From assembly GCF_001719065.1 (NCBI RefSeq), contig NZ_LWAF01000011.1:1-64000 (forward strand): DNA of 64,000 nucleotides, read 5' to 3'. The first letter of the stretch is position 1. The number at the start of each line of letters is the position of its first letter. The notes beneath the pieces were generated by a model. That model was not told the DNA's origin. It ran no database searches and was given only the letters and a program-made list of their open reading frames with translations. Both the position numbers and the translations under genes were made by a program. Of this stretch, positions 38,290-48,623 are shown piece by piece. The stretch is from Fervidobacterium thailandense. Lineage in GTDB: Bacteria; Thermotogota; Thermotogae; Thermotogales; Fervidobacteriaceae.

Positions 38290-39342
38290 TTGGGGACGGA
38301 GACTACCATGAAAGCCATAATGAAGGCAAAACCTGGTCCGGGATTTGTCTTTACCGAAGTTGAAAGACCGTCGAGTTTGGGCCCACGGGATGTATTGGTG
38401 AAGGTACGTCGTGCTTCCATCTGTGGAACGGATGTTCACATATACAAATGGGATGAATGGTCTCAGTCCAGGATAACCCCACCGTTGATTGTCGGTCACG
38501 AAATGGCTGGAGAAGTGGTCGCTGTTGGTGAGGCGGTGACGCGTGTCAAGATTGGAGACTTGGTTGCAGCCGAGACGCACATACCTTGCGAGGGATGCTA
38601 CCAATGCCGAACTGGCAGAATGCACGTGTGTAAGAATTTGAAAATTTTAGGTGTCGATACAAACGGAATATTTGCTGAGTATGCGGTGATTCCAGAAAGT
38701 GTTCTATGGAGGTTCTCACCTGAAATTCCCCTCGATTACGCTTCGGTGATGGAACCTTTCGGTAACGCTGTACACACGGTATCGGTGACCAACCTGCTTG
38801 GAAAGGCGGTACTCATCACCGGTGCCGGTCCAATAGGTTTGATGGCCATCCAGATAGCGAAAGTGGCGGGTGCGAGCGTTGTCATCGTGTCCGAGGTTGA
38901 TCCGCTCAGAATCCAGATGGCAAAGGAGAACGGTGCAGATTACGTTATAAACCCGTTGGAGAATGATCTTGTGCGGGAGGTTTACAAGATCGTCGATGAC
39001 GGTGTTGATGTGCTTTTCGAGATGAGCGGGAACAGGAAAGCCTTCGAGGACGGTTTGAAGTGTGTCACCATGGGTGGTGAGGTTTCAATACTTGGAATAT
39101 TCGGTGGAAGGATAGAGGTCAACATAGATTCGTTAATCACGATGCGAGGATTAACGGTTTATGGTATAACTGGCAGGAGGATGTTCGAAACGTGGCGTAT
39201 AGCAGATGAACTGCTGAGAACTAAGAAAGTTGACTTATCAAAGGTTGTCACGCACGTGCTTCCGTTTAATGAATGGGAAAAAGGCCTTGAGCTTATGATA
39301 TCCAAGAAGTGCGGGAAAGTGGTACTGAATCTCGATTTGTAA
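38290..39342 (+). CDS. tdh: L-threonine 3-dehydrogenase
   Basis: About 350 residues. Zinc-dependent medium-chain dehydrogenase oxidising threonine with NAD+ to 2-amino-3-ketobutyrate. Catalytic zinc ligands lie in RRASICGTDVHIY and GHEMAGEVVAVGE. The structural zinc cysteines are in CEGCYQCRTGRMHVC. The Rossmann motif is GAGPIGLMAIQIAK. TTG 38290 is preferred because AAGGAGG (38275-38281) lies eight bases upstream; ATG 38308 is the alternative. kbl follows and takes its product. Confidence 0.95.
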   Translation: MGTETTMKAIMKAKPGPGFVFTEVERPSSLGPRDVLVKVRRASICGTDVHIYKWDEWSQSRITPPLIVGHEMAGEVVAVGEAVTRVKIGDLVAAETHIPCEGCYQCRTGRMHVCKNLKILGVDTNGIFAEYAVIPESVLWRFSPEIPLDYASVMEPFGNAVHTVSVTNLLGKAVLITGAGPIGLMAIQIAKVAGASVVIVSEVDPLRIQMAKENGADYVINPLENDLVREVYKIVDDGVDVLFEMSGNRKAFEDGLKCVTMGGEVSILGIFGGRIEVNIDSLITMRGLTVYGITGRRMFETWRIADELLRTKKVDLSKVVTHVLPFNEWEKGLELMISKKCGKVVLNLDL

Positions 39343-39372
39343 GACTATTTAAGGGTTAAAGGGGGTGGAGTG

Positions 39373-40560
39373 ATGTTTGACTACAAGATCCTCGAAAGCG
39401 AACTTGAAAACCTCAAGAACGAGGGGTTGTACATAAACATCAGAACTCTCGAGTCTCCACAGGGAGCGTGGATTGTTGTTAACGGAAAAAGAGTACTCAA
39501 CCTTTGTTCGAACAACTATCTCGGATTTGCCAACGACGAGAGGTTGAAGAAAGCGGCGATTAGGGCCGTTGAAGAGTGGGGAGTTGGTCCCGGGGCGGTT
39601 CGCACAATCGCCGGAACTATGAAGATACACGAAGAACTTGAACGTGCACTTGCCGAGTTCAAAGGTGCGGAAGCCACAATTTTCCTTCAATCGGGTTTTG
39701 TTGCCAATCAAGCGGCTATTCCAACACTTTTCGGGGATGAGAACGATGCGATTATCTCCGACGAGCTGAACCATGCGAGTATCATCGATGGTGTCAGGTT
39801 ATCGAAAGCGAAAAGGTACGTCTACAAGCACAACGATATGAACGACCTGGAGGAACGGCTCAAGGAAGCCAGAAATGTTCAGAACGCAAGGAGGATACTC
39901 ATAGTCACCGACGGGGTTTTCAGTATGGACGGTGACATTGCGCCACTACCGGAAATCGTCGATCTGGCTGAAAAATACGGTGCCGCAGTGATGGTTGATG
40001 ACGCGCACGGTGAGGGTGTGCTTGGACGGGGTGGAAGAGGAATTGTGGACCACTTCGGTCTGCACGGTAGGGTTGATATGGAGATAGGGACGCTCTCTAA
40101 GGCGTTTGGTGTGCTTGGTGGATACATAGCCGGTAGCGAAACGCTCATCAGGTACTTAAAGCAAAAAGCAAGGCCGTTCCTCTTCAGCACGGGACTTACA
40201 CCGGCCGACGTGGCCGCGTGTTTGGAGGCGGTCAAGATACTCCAAGAAAGTGATGATAGGGTGAAGAAACTCTGGGAGAACGCGAACTATTTCAAGACCG
40301 AGATGAAGAAACTCGGGTTCGACCTCGGAGTCAGCCAGACACCTATAACACCGGTTATGCTCTACGATGCGAAGGTAGCGAGTCAGTTCAGCAAGGAACT
40401 GTTCGAGGAAGGAATTTTCGCCCAGTCCATAGGCTATCCAACCGTACCGAAGGGTAAGGCAAGAATACGCGTGATGATTAGCGCGGTCCACTCAAAAGAA
40501 GACCTCGATTTTGCCCTCGAAAAATTTGAAAAAATCGGAAAGAAGCTCGGAGTGATTTAG
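39373..40560 (+). CDS. kbl: Glycine C-acetyltransferase (2-amino-3-ketobutyrate CoA ligase)
   Basis: 395 residues. PLP-dependent alpha-oxoamine synthase that cleaves 2-amino-3-ketobutyrate with CoA to glycine and acetyl-CoA. Markers are [27 protein letters not shown] and the PLP lysine in [16 protein letters not shown]. It follows tdh by 30 bases, so the pair forms the threonine-degradation operon. A GTG just before the ATG is also possible. Confidence 0.95.
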   Translation: MFDYKILESELENLKNEGLYINIRTLESPQGAWIVVNGKRVLNLCSNNYLGFANDERLKKAAIRAVEEWGVGPGAVRTIAGTMKIHEELERALAEFKGAEATIFLQSGFVANQAAIPTLFGDENDAIISDELNHASIIDGVRLSKAKRYVYKHNDMNDLEERLKEARNVQNARRILIVTDGVFSMDGDIAPLPEIVDLAEKYGAAVMVDDAHGEGVLGRGGRGIVDHFGLHGRVDMEIGTLSKAFGVLGGYIAGSETLIRYLKQKARPFLFSTGLTPADVAACLEAVKILQESDDRVKKLWENANYFKTEMKKLGFDLGVSQTPITPVMLYDAKVASQFSKELFEEGIFAQSIGYPTVPKGKARIRVMISAVHSKEDLDFALEKFEKIGKKLGVI

Positions 40561-40585
40561 AGAAATAACACAAGCCAGCAGTGTA

Positions 40586-40610
40586 GGAAGAGGCTCTGCC
40601 TCTTCCGTTT
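40586..40610 (+). terminator. Probable terminator after kbl
   Basis: 9-bp stem GGAAGAGGC/GCCTCTTCC, loop TCT, followed by a short GTTTGCATT tract. The U-run is weak, so some readthrough to iadA is likely. Confidence 0.6.
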
Positions 40611-40658
40611 GCATTAAATATTAAACGGGATTTTATGGCCCAATTCGGGGGAAGTGGT

Positions 40659-41813
40659 ATGGGACTCGTGAAACTTTTGAGAAATGCGGAAGTTTTTTCT
40701 CCAGAACCAGTTGGGAAGAAAGATATACTGATCGTTGGAAATCAAATAGCGGTCGTTGAATCCGACATTGTTGTGAACGTCCCAGATTTGGAAGTAATCG
40801 ACGCAAGCGGTTTAATAGCCGTTCCAGGTTTCATCGACACGCACGTTCACTTCCTCGGTGGAGGTGGCGAGGGAGGTTTCTCCACAAGGACAGCTGAACT
40901 TGATCCGAGAGATTGTATCGTCAACGGAGTTACCACGCTCGTTGGTTGCCTTGGAACGGACGGTGTTACCAGGTCTCTGGATAGTCTTTACGCGAAGGCG
41001 AAAGCACTGGAAGAATTCGGATTGACCACTTTCATATACACCGGTTCTTACCGTGTTCCACCGGTTACGTTCACCGGTAGCATCCAGAGGGACATTGTGT
41101 TGATAGATAAGGTGATAGGAGTTGGGGAAATTGCCATTTCGGATCATCGTTCCTCGCAACCAACGTATGAGGAAATTCTGAGAATCGTTGCGGATGCACG
41201 CGTTGGAGGGATGCTTTCGGGAAAACCTGGTATCGTGAACTTCCACGTGGGAGCCGGTAGAAAGGGAATTGAGTACCTCTTCAAGATTGTCGAGGAAACG
41301 GAAATCCCCATAACGCATCTTTATCCGACACACATGAGCAGGTCAAAGAGATTGTTTGAAGAAGGTCTGAGGTTTTGCGAACTTGGTGGTATGGTCGACG
41401 TAACCGCGCTCCAGCCGTTTGAAAGAGAAGAAGACTTCAGTCCGGTAGACGCGTTAATCATGGCTTATGAAAACGGACTCATCGGAGCGGTGACAATCTC
41501 TTCTGACGGACAAGGTAGCTTACCCGTTTTCGACGATATGGGTAACATGGTGGGATTTAAGGTCGGTAGTGTGGGTGCACTTCTTCACACCGTGAAGCTT
41601 GCGGTGGAAAAGGGGTTACCGATCTGGCAAGTTTTAAAGACCGTTACTATCAATTCGGCGAAGGTGCTGAAGCTAAAGCGGAAGGGAAAGATAGAAAAAG
41701 GATACGATGCGGATATCATTCTTATGGAAGATTTTCACGTCAAGTGGGTAATTTCGAGGGGAAAGCCTCTGATGGTTGAAGGTAACGTTGTTGAACCATT
41801 CAGAGTAATGTGA
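40659..41813 (+). CDS. iadA: Isoaspartyl dipeptidase
   Basis: 384 residues from ATG 40659, after GGGGGAAGTGG. Amidohydrolase that removes isoaspartate residues from dipeptides. Metal ligands: PGFIDTHVHFLGGGGEGG (HxH), then HVGAG, HLYPTHMSRS and the catalytic Asp in ISSDGQGSLP. The C-terminus (KGKIEKGYDADIILMED) is typical. It fits a peptide-fermenting, high-temperature life style in which isoaspartyl damage is frequent. Confidence 0.92.
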   Translation: MGLVKLLRNAEVFSPEPVGKKDILIVGNQIAVVESDIVVNVPDLEVIDASGLIAVPGFIDTHVHFLGGGGEGGFSTRTAELDPRDCIVNGVTTLVGCLGTDGVTRSLDSLYAKAKALEEFGLTTFIYTGSYRVPPVTFTGSIQRDIVLIDKVIGVGEIAISDHRSSQPTYEEILRIVADARVGGMLSGKPGIVNFHVGAGRKGIEYLFKIVEETEIPITHLYPTHMSRSKRLFEEGLRFCELGGMVDVTALQPFEREEDFSPVDALIMAYENGLIGAVTISSDGQGSLPVFDDMGNMVGFKVGSVGALLHTVKLAVEKGLPIWQVLKTVTINSAKVLKLKRKGKIEKGYDADIILMEDFHVKWVISRGKPLMVEGNVVEPFRVM

Positions 41814-41852
41814 TATCGTATTTATTGAAGAAAATCTCCAGGAGGTTTGACT

Positions 41853-43004
41853 ATGCTCGAGCAGTTCCTTGCGTTTTTCGAAAAGATGGCGTTCTCCCAG
41901 ATGACCTTTGGTAATATCGTGATGCTCTTTATCGCCGGTGTACTTATTTACGTGGCTGTTAAGAAAGATGCGGAGCCACTCCTTCTTATTCCAATAGCGT
42001 TCGGTATCGTACTCGCAAATATTCCCCCACTTGCTACCGGTATTCTCAACCCTCCTCAACAATTTCCCGATGGACGGTTCATTCCTGGTGGATTCATGTA
42101 CTACATAAAGAAGGGACTTGATTACGGAGTCTATCCCCCGTTGATATTCCTCGGGATAGGTGCTCTCACCGACTTTTCCTTTATGCTATCGTATCCTATA
42201 ACGATCTTCTTAGGTGGTGCTGCCCAGATAGGTATCTTCTTGACGTTCATACTCGCAAGGTTCTTCGGGTTCACCTTCAAACAAGCTGCTTCGATTGGTA
42301 TCATCGGTGGAGCGGACGGTCCAACCTCGATTTACGTTGCCACTAAATTCTCCCCCGAACTACTCTCGATCATCGCGATAGCGGCCTATTCTTATATAGC
42401 CCTCATCCCCATCCTCCAGCCGCCGGTGTCGAAGTTATTGACGACGAGGGAAGAGAGAAAGATACGCATGAAACCACCACGCAAGGTTTCGAAAGCCGAG
42501 AAGATTGTCTTTTCACTCGTTACGACTTTAGTTACCGCGTTGATCGTACCTCAATCGTTGACCCTCGTCGGTCCGCTGATGTTTGGAAACCTACTTCGCG
42601 AAGTTGGAAATGTGAAAAGGCTTGTGGAGGCGGCCAGTAGGTACATACTCGATACAACGACGATTTTCCTTTGTCTGTCCGTTGGTGCATCCGCGAGGGC
42701 CGATATTTTCCTTAAACCGCAGTCACTTCTTGTGTTTGCGATGGGAGCCTTTGCTTTTGTCTCGGCACTTGCCTCGGGTATACTCTTTGCAAAATTAATG
42801 AATTTGTTCTTGAAAGAAAAAATCAATCCGTTAATAGGTGCCGCTGGTGTTTCCGCGGTGCCTGATTCGGCTCGCGTGGCTCAAAAGATTGCACAGGAAG
42901 AAGATCCAACGAACTTTATCCTTATGCACGCCATGTCACCGAACGTTGCCGGTGTCATCGGTTCGGCGGTAGCCGCCGGTGTTTTCCTTGCGATCTTTGG
43001 ATGA
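41853..43004 (+). CDS. gcdB: Na+-transporting decarboxylase beta subunit (copy 2)
   Basis: 383 residues from ATG 41853 with AGGAGG seven bases before. It is a paralogue of the protein at 19198-20307 and shares KQAASIGIIGGADGPTSIYVA, GAAGVSAVPDSARV and the ten-helix layout. It is longer at the N-terminus, with an extra loop around residues 60-85. No gamma subunit adjoins. It lies in the same block as the methylmalonyl-CoA decarboxylase subunits (48.6-51 kb) and is the likelier partner, by position only. Confidence 0.92.
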   Translation: MLEQFLAFFEKMAFSQMTFGNIVMLFIAGVLIYVAVKKDAEPLLLIPIAFGIVLANIPPLATGILNPPQQFPDGRFIPGGFMYYIKKGLDYGVYPPLIFLGIGALTDFSFMLSYPITIFLGGAAQIGIFLTFILARFFGFTFKQAASIGIIGGADGPTSIYVATKFSPELLSIIAIAAYSYIALIPILQPPVSKLLTTREERKIRMKPPRKVSKAEKIVFSLVTTLVTALIVPQSLTLVGPLMFGNLLREVGNVKRLVEAASRYILDTTTIFLCLSVGASARADIFLKPQSLLVFAMGAFAFVSALASGILFAKLMNLFLKEKINPLIGAAGVSAVPDSARVAQKIAQEEDPTNFILMHAMSPNVAGVIGSAVAAGVFLAIFG

Positions 43005-43033
43005 TTTTTTCAAGTTAAAAGGAGGCAGGAGCG

Positions 43034-43264
43034 ATGCCAAAGAAGAAATTCAAGGTTATGGTAAAATATGAATGGTGCAAGGCGTGTGGTATTTGCTATC
43101 ACATCTGTCCAACGAAAACCATCGTGCGTGGTGAATTGAACAGGCCGGATATTCCGGATCATTCCACGTGCATCGGCTGTCTGATGTGCGAAAACTTGTG
43201 CCCTGACTTTGCAATAGACGTTGTTGAAGAAAAGAGTGAAGAGGTAGGTGTCGAAAATGCCTAA
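43034..43264 (+). CDS. korD: 2-oxoacid:ferredoxin oxidoreductase delta subunit (2[4Fe-4S])
   Basis: 76 residues. Two cluster motifs, CKACGICYHICP and CIGCLMCENLCP. It carries electrons from the oxidoreductase to ferredoxin. The next gene, the alpha subunit, starts inside its 3' end, so they are translationally coupled. Confidence 0.9.
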   Translation: MPKKKFKVMVKYEWCKACGICYHICPTKTIVRGELNRPDIPDHSTCIGCLMCENLCPDFAIDVVEEKSEEVGVENA

Positions 43265-44426
43265 GTCGAGTAGAATGGTCTTCTGGCAAGGGAACGAAGC
43301 TTGTGCGTACGGTGCAATTCGGGCTGGTTGTAGATTTTATGCCGGTTACCCGATCACACCTTCCTCTGAGATTGCTGAAACAATGGCACGCGAACTTCCA
43401 AAGGTTGGCGGTGTGTTCGTTCAGATGGAGGACGAGATAGCCAGTGCGGCCGCGATAATTGGTGCATCGCTGGCCGGTGTGAAATCCATGACTGCAACCA
43501 GTGGGCCAGGGTTCAGCCTAATGCAGGAAGCGATCGGATATGCGATCATGACCGAAACACCAACGGTTTTCGTTGACGTGATGCGTGCAGGTCCATCAAC
43601 GGGAATGCCTACAAAACCATCTCAAGGTGACATCATGCAAGCCCGTTGGGGAACACATGGAGACCACGCGATAATAGCGCTCTATCCATCCACCGTCGAA
43701 GAGGTTTACAGGTACACGATTAAAGCGTTCAACTTGGCCGAAGAATACAGAACACCTGTTATCTTGCTCATGGATGAGGTCCTGGGCCATATGTACGAGA
43801 ACTTCTACCTACCACCGGACAGCGAGATAGAAATCGTTGAGAGGATTTCGTCCAGGGAACTCGAAGAGGGCGAGATTTTCGTTCCTTTCTCGGAGACCGA
43901 ATACGCCGAGCACTTGCCACCAACGCTTGTGGAGATGGGAAAGGCGAAATTCCACGTTTCTGGGCTTGTGCACGACGAATCCGGATTCCCGATGGCCGTG
44001 GCCGAGACAGCTGAGAGGTTGATAAGAAGGCTTGTGAACAAGATAAAACTCCACATAGACAAGATTGCCGAGTGCGAAGAGTACATGCTTGAAGATGCGG
44101 AGAGCGTAATTATTGCGTACGGAACGGTTGCACGTTCGGCCAAGGAAGCGGTTAACATAGCAAGGGCTGAGGGGATAAAAGTGGGGTTGCTTCGCCCGAT
44201 CACGATATGGCCGATACCGGTGAACCAGATGAGGAAAAAACTTGCGAACGTTCAGAATGTGCTCGTTGCTGAAATGAACCTCGGACAGTATGCCAGCGAG
44301 GTTGTTAAACTCATCAAACCCGGAACGAAACTGAGAGTTTTGAGCCGCGTAAACGGTGAGTTGATTGCACCGCACGAAATCCTCGATGAACTCAACAACA
44401 TGCTCTTGGAAGGTGTTGATTTCTAA
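43257..44426 (+). CDS. korA: 2-oxoacid:ferredoxin oxidoreductase alpha subunit
   Basis: 389 residues from ATG 43257. Pyruvate:ferredoxin-type domain I and [56 protein letters not shown], and the C-terminal [11 protein letters not shown]. It probably oxidises 2-oxoglutarate or another 2-oxoacid to the acyl-CoA. The beta (thiamine diphosphate) and gamma subunits, which normally follow, are absent: secA starts 34 bases downstream. Confidence 0.92.
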   Translation: MPKSSRMVFWQGNEACAYGAIRAGCRFYAGYPITPSSEIAETMARELPKVGGVFVQMEDEIASAAAIIGASLAGVKSMTATSGPGFSLMQEAIGYAIMTETPTVFVDVMRAGPSTGMPTKPSQGDIMQARWGTHGDHAIIALYPSTVEEVYRYTIKAFNLAEEYRTPVILLMDEVLGHMYENFYLPPDSEIEIVERISSRELEEGEIFVPFSETEYAEHLPPTLVEMGKAKFHVSGLVHDESGFPMAVAETAERLIRRLVNKIKLHIDKIAECEEYMLEDAESVIIAYGTVARSAKEAVNIARAEGIKVGLLRPITIWPIPVNQMRKKLANVQNVLVAEMNLGQYASEVVKLIKPGTKLRVLSRVNGELIAPHEILDELNNMLLEGVDF

Positions 44427-44460
44427 AGTTTTTTACTTGAACCGAAGAAGGAGGTTGGTC

Positions 44461-47052
44461 ATGGCTTTACTCGGTAAATTGTTCGACAAAAACGAATGGG
44501 AAATTAAAAAGGCTCGAAAAATTGTGGAAAAGATAAACGCACTTGAACCTGAAGTGCGGAAGATGTCGTTTTTTGAAATGAAGGCCTATATACAATCACT
44601 CAAGGGAAGGATACAGGATCCCAAAGAGTTGGACCAGTACTTACCAAAGGTCTTTGCCATCGTCAGGGAAGTTGCAAGAAGAACGATTGGTTTGAGGCAT
44701 TTCGATGTACAACTCATCGGTGGCATCGTTTTGCACCAAGGAAAAATAGCTGAGATGAAAACTGGTGAAGGAAAGACACTCGTTGCCACTTTACCCGTTG
44801 TTTTGAACTCGCTCATGGACAGGAACATCCACATGGTGACGGTGAACGATTACCTTGCAAAGCGCGATGCTATGTGGATGGGTCCCATATACCTGGCCCT
44901 CGGATTGAGGGTGGGGGTTATACACACAACCGGTAAATCCTACGAGGTTGTTTGGAAGAATCCCGAACTTGCCGAACGCGGACTTGCCGAGAATTACTGT
45001 GTCTGGCCCGAGGATTTTACCGATGAGTTTCTACCGGACGAGTTGAAGGTGAAAAAAGCCGTCGAGGCGTTCGAGGTCGATCTTATCGAAGTAACTAAGA
45101 AAGAGGCTTACAGGTGCGATGTTACCTACGGTACGAACTCCGAGTTCGGATTCGATTATCTCAGGGACAATCTCGTGTTGTACCTCGAGGACAAGGTCCA
45201 GAACGGGCACTTCTACGCGATTGTAGATGAAGTTGACAGTATACTCATCGATGAGGCGAGAACACCGTTGATAATCAGTGGCCCGTCAAAGCAAAACGCC
45301 GCAGTTTACAAACAGTTCTACCAAATTGCCAAACGACTCGAAAAGGATAAGCACTTCAAACTTGATGAAGAGCACCGAACGGTAATACTGACCGACGAAG
45401 GTATCGAGTACGTTGAAAAACTTCTTGGGGTTGATAACCTCTACGATCCGGCAAACGTGAACAGCATTTTCCATCTCATTAACTCCCTAAAAGCCATCCA
45501 CCTTTTCAAGAAAGATGTTGACTACATCGTCCACAACGGGCAAGTACTCATCGTTGACGAATTCACCGGCCGCGTGCTTCCGGGAAGACGATACAGTGGT
45601 GGATTACACCAGGCCATAGAAGCAAAAGAAGGCGTCCCAATCAAAGAAGAGAGCATCACGTACGCTACGATCACGTACCAGAACTACTTCAGGATGTACG
45701 AAAAGCTCGCCGGTATGACCGGTACGGCTAAGACGGAGGAAGAGGAATTCAAAGCCATATACGGTCTTGAGGTTGTCGTCATTCCCACGCACAAACCCAT
45801 GATTCGCGTTGACAGGGACGACTTGGTTTACAGGACTGCCGAGGAGAAATACCGTGCGATCGTTGAGGAGATCAAAAGAAGGCATGAAAAAGGTCAGCCG
45901 GTGCTCGTTGGTACGACTTCCATCGAAAAGAGTGAAAAACTCAGCGAGATGCTTAAGCGAGAAAAGATACCTCACCAAGTGCTGAACGCAAAGTACCACG
46001 AAAGGGAAGCACAGATCATCGCTTTGGCCGGTCAAAAAGGCGCGGTCACGATTGCGACGAACATGGCCGGTAGGGGTACGGATATAAAGCTTGGACCTGG
46101 GGTTAAGGAACTCGGTGGATTACTCGTCATCGGTACCGAGAGGCACGAGAGTAGGAGAATTGACAACCAGCTTCGTGGACGATCCGGAAGACAGGGAGAT
46201 CCAGGTGAGTCGATCTTCTACCTCTCCCTGGAAGATGACTTACTCAGAATTTTCGGTGCGGATCAGATAAGGAAGATAATGGATGTGGTGAAGATAGAAC
46301 CTGGCCAGCCGATTTACCATCCGCTTCTGACAAAACTCATCGAACAGGTTCAAAAGAAGGTCGAGGGTATAAACTTCTCGATAAGGAAATTCCTCCTGGA
46401 ACTTGACAGCGTCCTCGATACTCAAAGACGCGCGATCTACGGTTACAGGGATTACATACTCTCCAGTGGTGTGGACGCGTTCATCGAAGAAGCGATCGAG
46501 CACTTTGTTGAATCCAGGCTCGAAGAATTTTGCACAAAAGCCGAATGCAACATGGAAGCCCTGCGAGATTCACTTGCCGTTGTCAGGGATTATGTCTCAC
46601 TCGGCGATAAGGTCATGAGTAGAGACGAGCTAAAGGAAGAACTGGTACGCCAACTTAAAATGGCCTACGAGGAGAAGAAAAAAGAATTTTCCGAAGAGTT
46701 CGATTACGTTGCGCGGTTTATTGTGCTCAGGGTGATCGATGAAAATTGGCGCCAGTATCTCGAAGAAGTTGAGCACGTTAAAGAATCGGTCAGGTTGAGA
46801 AGCTACGGCCAAAAAGACCCGGTACTCGAGTTCAAAAGGGAAACGTACCTCATGTTTAACGAGATGATGTCGCGTATTTACGAACTTGCCGTTTCTTACC
46901 TGCTCAACCTTCGGAGAGTGGATAACAGGGCCGAAGAGGAGTCGAAGAAAGAACTTGCACGGGTCACAACGATACACGAAGAGTTCAAACTCGTCTCCGA
47001 GGAAAAACCAACGAGTGGAAAAAGGCCAAAACTTAAACTCAAGAGGAGTTAA
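44461..47052 (+). CDS. secA: Preprotein translocase ATPase SecA
   Basis: 863 residues from ATG 44461, after AAGGAGGT; the frame is open further upstream but that part overlaps korA. Motor of protein export through SecYEG. Walker [17 protein letters not shown] motif [15 protein letters not shown], nucleotide-binding fold 2 with [13 protein letters not shown] and [10 protein letters not shown]. It has the extra stretch between YEVVWKNPE and [14 protein letters not shown] seen in Thermotogales SecA. The C-terminal zinc-binding tail is missing. Confidence 0.96.
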   Translation: MALLGKLFDKNEWEIKKARKIVEKINALEPEVRKMSFFEMKAYIQSLKGRIQDPKELDQYLPKVFAIVREVARRTIGLRHFDVQLIGGIVLHQGKIAEMKTGEGKTLVATLPVVLNSLMDRNIHMVTVNDYLAKRDAMWMGPIYLALGLRVGVIHTTGKSYEVVWKNPELAERGLAENYCVWPEDFTDEFLPDELKVKKAVEAFEVDLIEVTKKEAYRCDVTYGTNSEFGFDYLRDNLVLYLEDKVQNGHFYAIVDEVDSILIDEARTPLIISGPSKQNAAVYKQFYQIAKRLEKDKHFKLDEEHRTVILTDEGIEYVEKLLGVDNLYDPANVNSIFHLINSLKAIHLFKKDVDYIVHNGQVLIVDEFTGRVLPGRRYSGGLHQAIEAKEGVPIKEESITYATITYQNYFRMYEKLAGMTGTAKTEEEEFKAIYGLEVVVIPTHKPMIRVDRDDLVYRTAEEKYRAIVEEIKRRHEKGQPVLVGTTSIEKSEKLSEMLKREKIPHQVLNAKYHEREAQIIALAGQKGAVTIATNMAGRGTDIKLGPGVKELGGLLVIGTERHESRRIDNQLRGRSGRQGDPGESIFYLSLEDDLLRIFGADQIRKIMDVVKIEPGQPIYHPLLTKLIEQVQKKVEGINFSIRKFLLELDSVLDTQRRAIYGYRDYILSSGVDAFIEEAIEHFVESRLEEFCTKAECNMEALRDSLAVVRDYVSLGDKVMSRDELKEELVRQLKMAYEEKKKEFSEEFDYVARFIVLRVIDENWRQYLEEVEHVKESVRLRSYGQKDPVLEFKRETYLMFNEMMSRIYELAVSYLLNLRRVDNRAEEESKKELARVTTIHEEFKLVSEEKPTSGKRPKLKLKRS

Positions 47053-47066
47053 GCAATTTCTTACTT

Positions 47067-47837
47067 TTGACAACTCTTGACAAACACGTCTGGGTTGGTG
47101 GTTCTGTGCGACTCGAGGGAACGATTTTCAAGGCTGGTGAGGTTCCAAAGCGACTTTTCAAAATAGTGTCGGGTACCGTTAGGGAGACGCGGAAGAAGAC
47201 GTATCACGACCTGACAAATGGTGACTTTGTAGCTTTAGTCGAGTACTTGCTCCAGATTCCCGTTGAAGAAGATGTCATTGCTTTGGAAGAAACCGAACTT
47301 GTCGAGGTTAACTGGGAGGACGAGTTTCTAAACATCCTTGACAAGGTTTATAGTCTGAGGGAGATCATCTCCCAGACGAGCGTTGACGTTGAGAACATTG
47401 TTCTTGACGACTTTCAGTTCGAAGAGGTGAATCTTGACGAATACCTCGATCAGATCGAGGCACTTCTCACCTTAAGTGCCGGGGAATTGCCGGACGATAA
47501 GGATGAAGCGGTAAAACTCATCGAAAGTCTGGAGGAGGACAAACTTATAACAAAAGTCAACCTCGTAAAGAAATTTGTCGAGAAATTCCCAAGCGAGGAA
47601 ATCGGTGCTAAGATGCTTATAGAAACGGCCGCGAAGGTTTACATCGTTCTGGGTGATAAGTATATTGCGAAGGCGTTGCTGAAAAAAGTTCTCTTTCTTT
47701 TCTCAAACTCACCGAGCTACTGTCTTGAAGCGGTAAAGACACTTGAAAGCATATACAGGGAAGAGGGAAACATCATGTGGAGAAAATACAGAAAGATCGC
47801 CAAAGTACTGGAGGCGAGGTTACGTGGAAACTATTGA
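47067..47837 (+). CDS. Cyclic-nucleotide-binding-like plus helical repeat protein
   Basis: 256 residues. The first 90 residues resemble a cNMP-binding beta roll (EGTIFKAGEVPKRLFKIVSG, then HDLTNGDFVALVEYLL). The rest is helical, with TPR-like hairpins around residues 160-250. No DNA-binding helix is visible. The start is uncertain (TTG 47067 or GTG 47106). It overlaps the next gene, a second cNMP-like protein, by 14 bases. Function unknown. Confidence 0.65.
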   Translation: MTTLDKHVWVGGSVRLEGTIFKAGEVPKRLFKIVSGTVRETRKKTYHDLTNGDFVALVEYLLQIPVEEDVIALEETELVEVNWEDEFLNILDKVYSLREIISQTSVDVENIVLDDFQFEEVNLDEYLDQIEALLTLSAGELPDDKDEAVKLIESLEEDKLITKVNLVKKFVEKFPSEEIGAKMLIETAAKVYIVLGDKYIAKALLKKVLFLFSNSPSYCLEAVKTLESIYREEGNIMWRKYRKIAKVLEARLRGNY

Positions 47838-48147
47838 GCTCTCCGCAGGTGAGGAAATCTTCAAAGCGGGCGATGTTGGAAAGTACATCTACGTTCTCAA
47901 ATCTGGCAAGGTCAAGATTAGTGTTGGGCTGTACGATTTTTTCCTGACCGCGCAAGAGCCCGTCGCGTTTGGACTGGAAGTACTCTTGGGCAAACCCTAC
48001 ACCGAAACGTGCAGGGCGGTTGAGGACACAAAGTTGATAAGGTGCGAAAAGAATGAGTTCCTGGATGTTTACACGAGGACCGATGTGGGAAAGAACTCCC
48101 TCGTAGAGTACATGCGACGCACAGCGAGGGCTCTTGGTTGGATTTAG
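47824..48147 (+). CDS. Cyclic-nucleotide-binding-like protein
   Basis: 107 residues from GTG 47824 (GGAGGCGAGG upstream). A single cNMP-binding fold: GEEIFKAGDVGKYIYVLKSG, then AFGLEVLLGKPYTETCRAVED. The phosphate-binding cassette Arg is not obvious, so ligand binding is unproven. No HTH domain. Paired with the preceding gene. Confidence 0.75.
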   Translation: METIELSAGEEIFKAGDVGKYIYVLKSGKVKISVGLYDFFLTAQEPVAFGLEVLLGKPYTETCRAVEDTKLIRCEKNEFLDVYTRTDVGKNSLVEYMRRTARALGWI

Positions 48148-48190
48148 ATGAATTTCCGTCAATACGAGCGCTCAAAGGGAGGGGCATACG

Positions 48191-48598
48191 ATGTTCACCA
48201 AACGGATCGACCATATAGGTATCGCGGTGAAGAACGCGCAGGAGAAATTGAAGCTTTACCGCGATTTCTTAGGCCTTGAACTTACTGAGGTGGAGGAACT
48301 ACCCGACAGGGGGTTGCGCGTGTACTTTATTAAAGTAGGAGACACAAGGATAGAGTTGCTCGAACCGATACACGAAAATTCTGAGGTATCGAGCTTCTTG
48401 GAGAAGCGCGGGGAAGGGATACACCACATCGCCTTCAACGTGGAAGGTATTGATGAAGCTGTCGAATTGGCAAAAGCGCACGGTCTGCAGCCACTATCCG
48501 AAGAGCCAAAAATGGGCGCGGGTGGAACTCGTGTGCTATTTTTGCATCCAAAAACGACTGGTGGCGTTTTGGTAGAACTGGTCGAGGGAGAACACTGA
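48191..48598 (+). CDS. mce: Methylmalonyl-CoA epimerase
   Basis: 135 residues, vicinal-oxygen-chelate fold. It interconverts R- and S-methylmalonyl-CoA. Metal ligands and motifs: RIDHIGIAV, IELLEPIHENS, GIHHIAFNV and GVLVELVE. It begins the methylmalonyl gene set. Start supported by AAAGGGAGGGG. Confidence 0.93.
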   Translation: MFTKRIDHIGIAVKNAQEKLKLYRDFLGLELTEVEELPDRGLRVYFIKVGDTRIELLEPIHENSEVSSFLEKRGEGIHHIAFNVEGIDEAVELAKAHGLQPLSEEPKMGAGGTRVLFLHPKTTGGVLVELVEGEH

Positions 48599-48623
48599 AG
48601 ATAAATCTCAGGAGGTGTCCTGA

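Noticed and set aside
44365-44460. 32-codon N-terminal extension of SecA
   Set aside because: It overlaps korA in another frame, and a strong AAGGAGGT site precedes the standard start at 44461.
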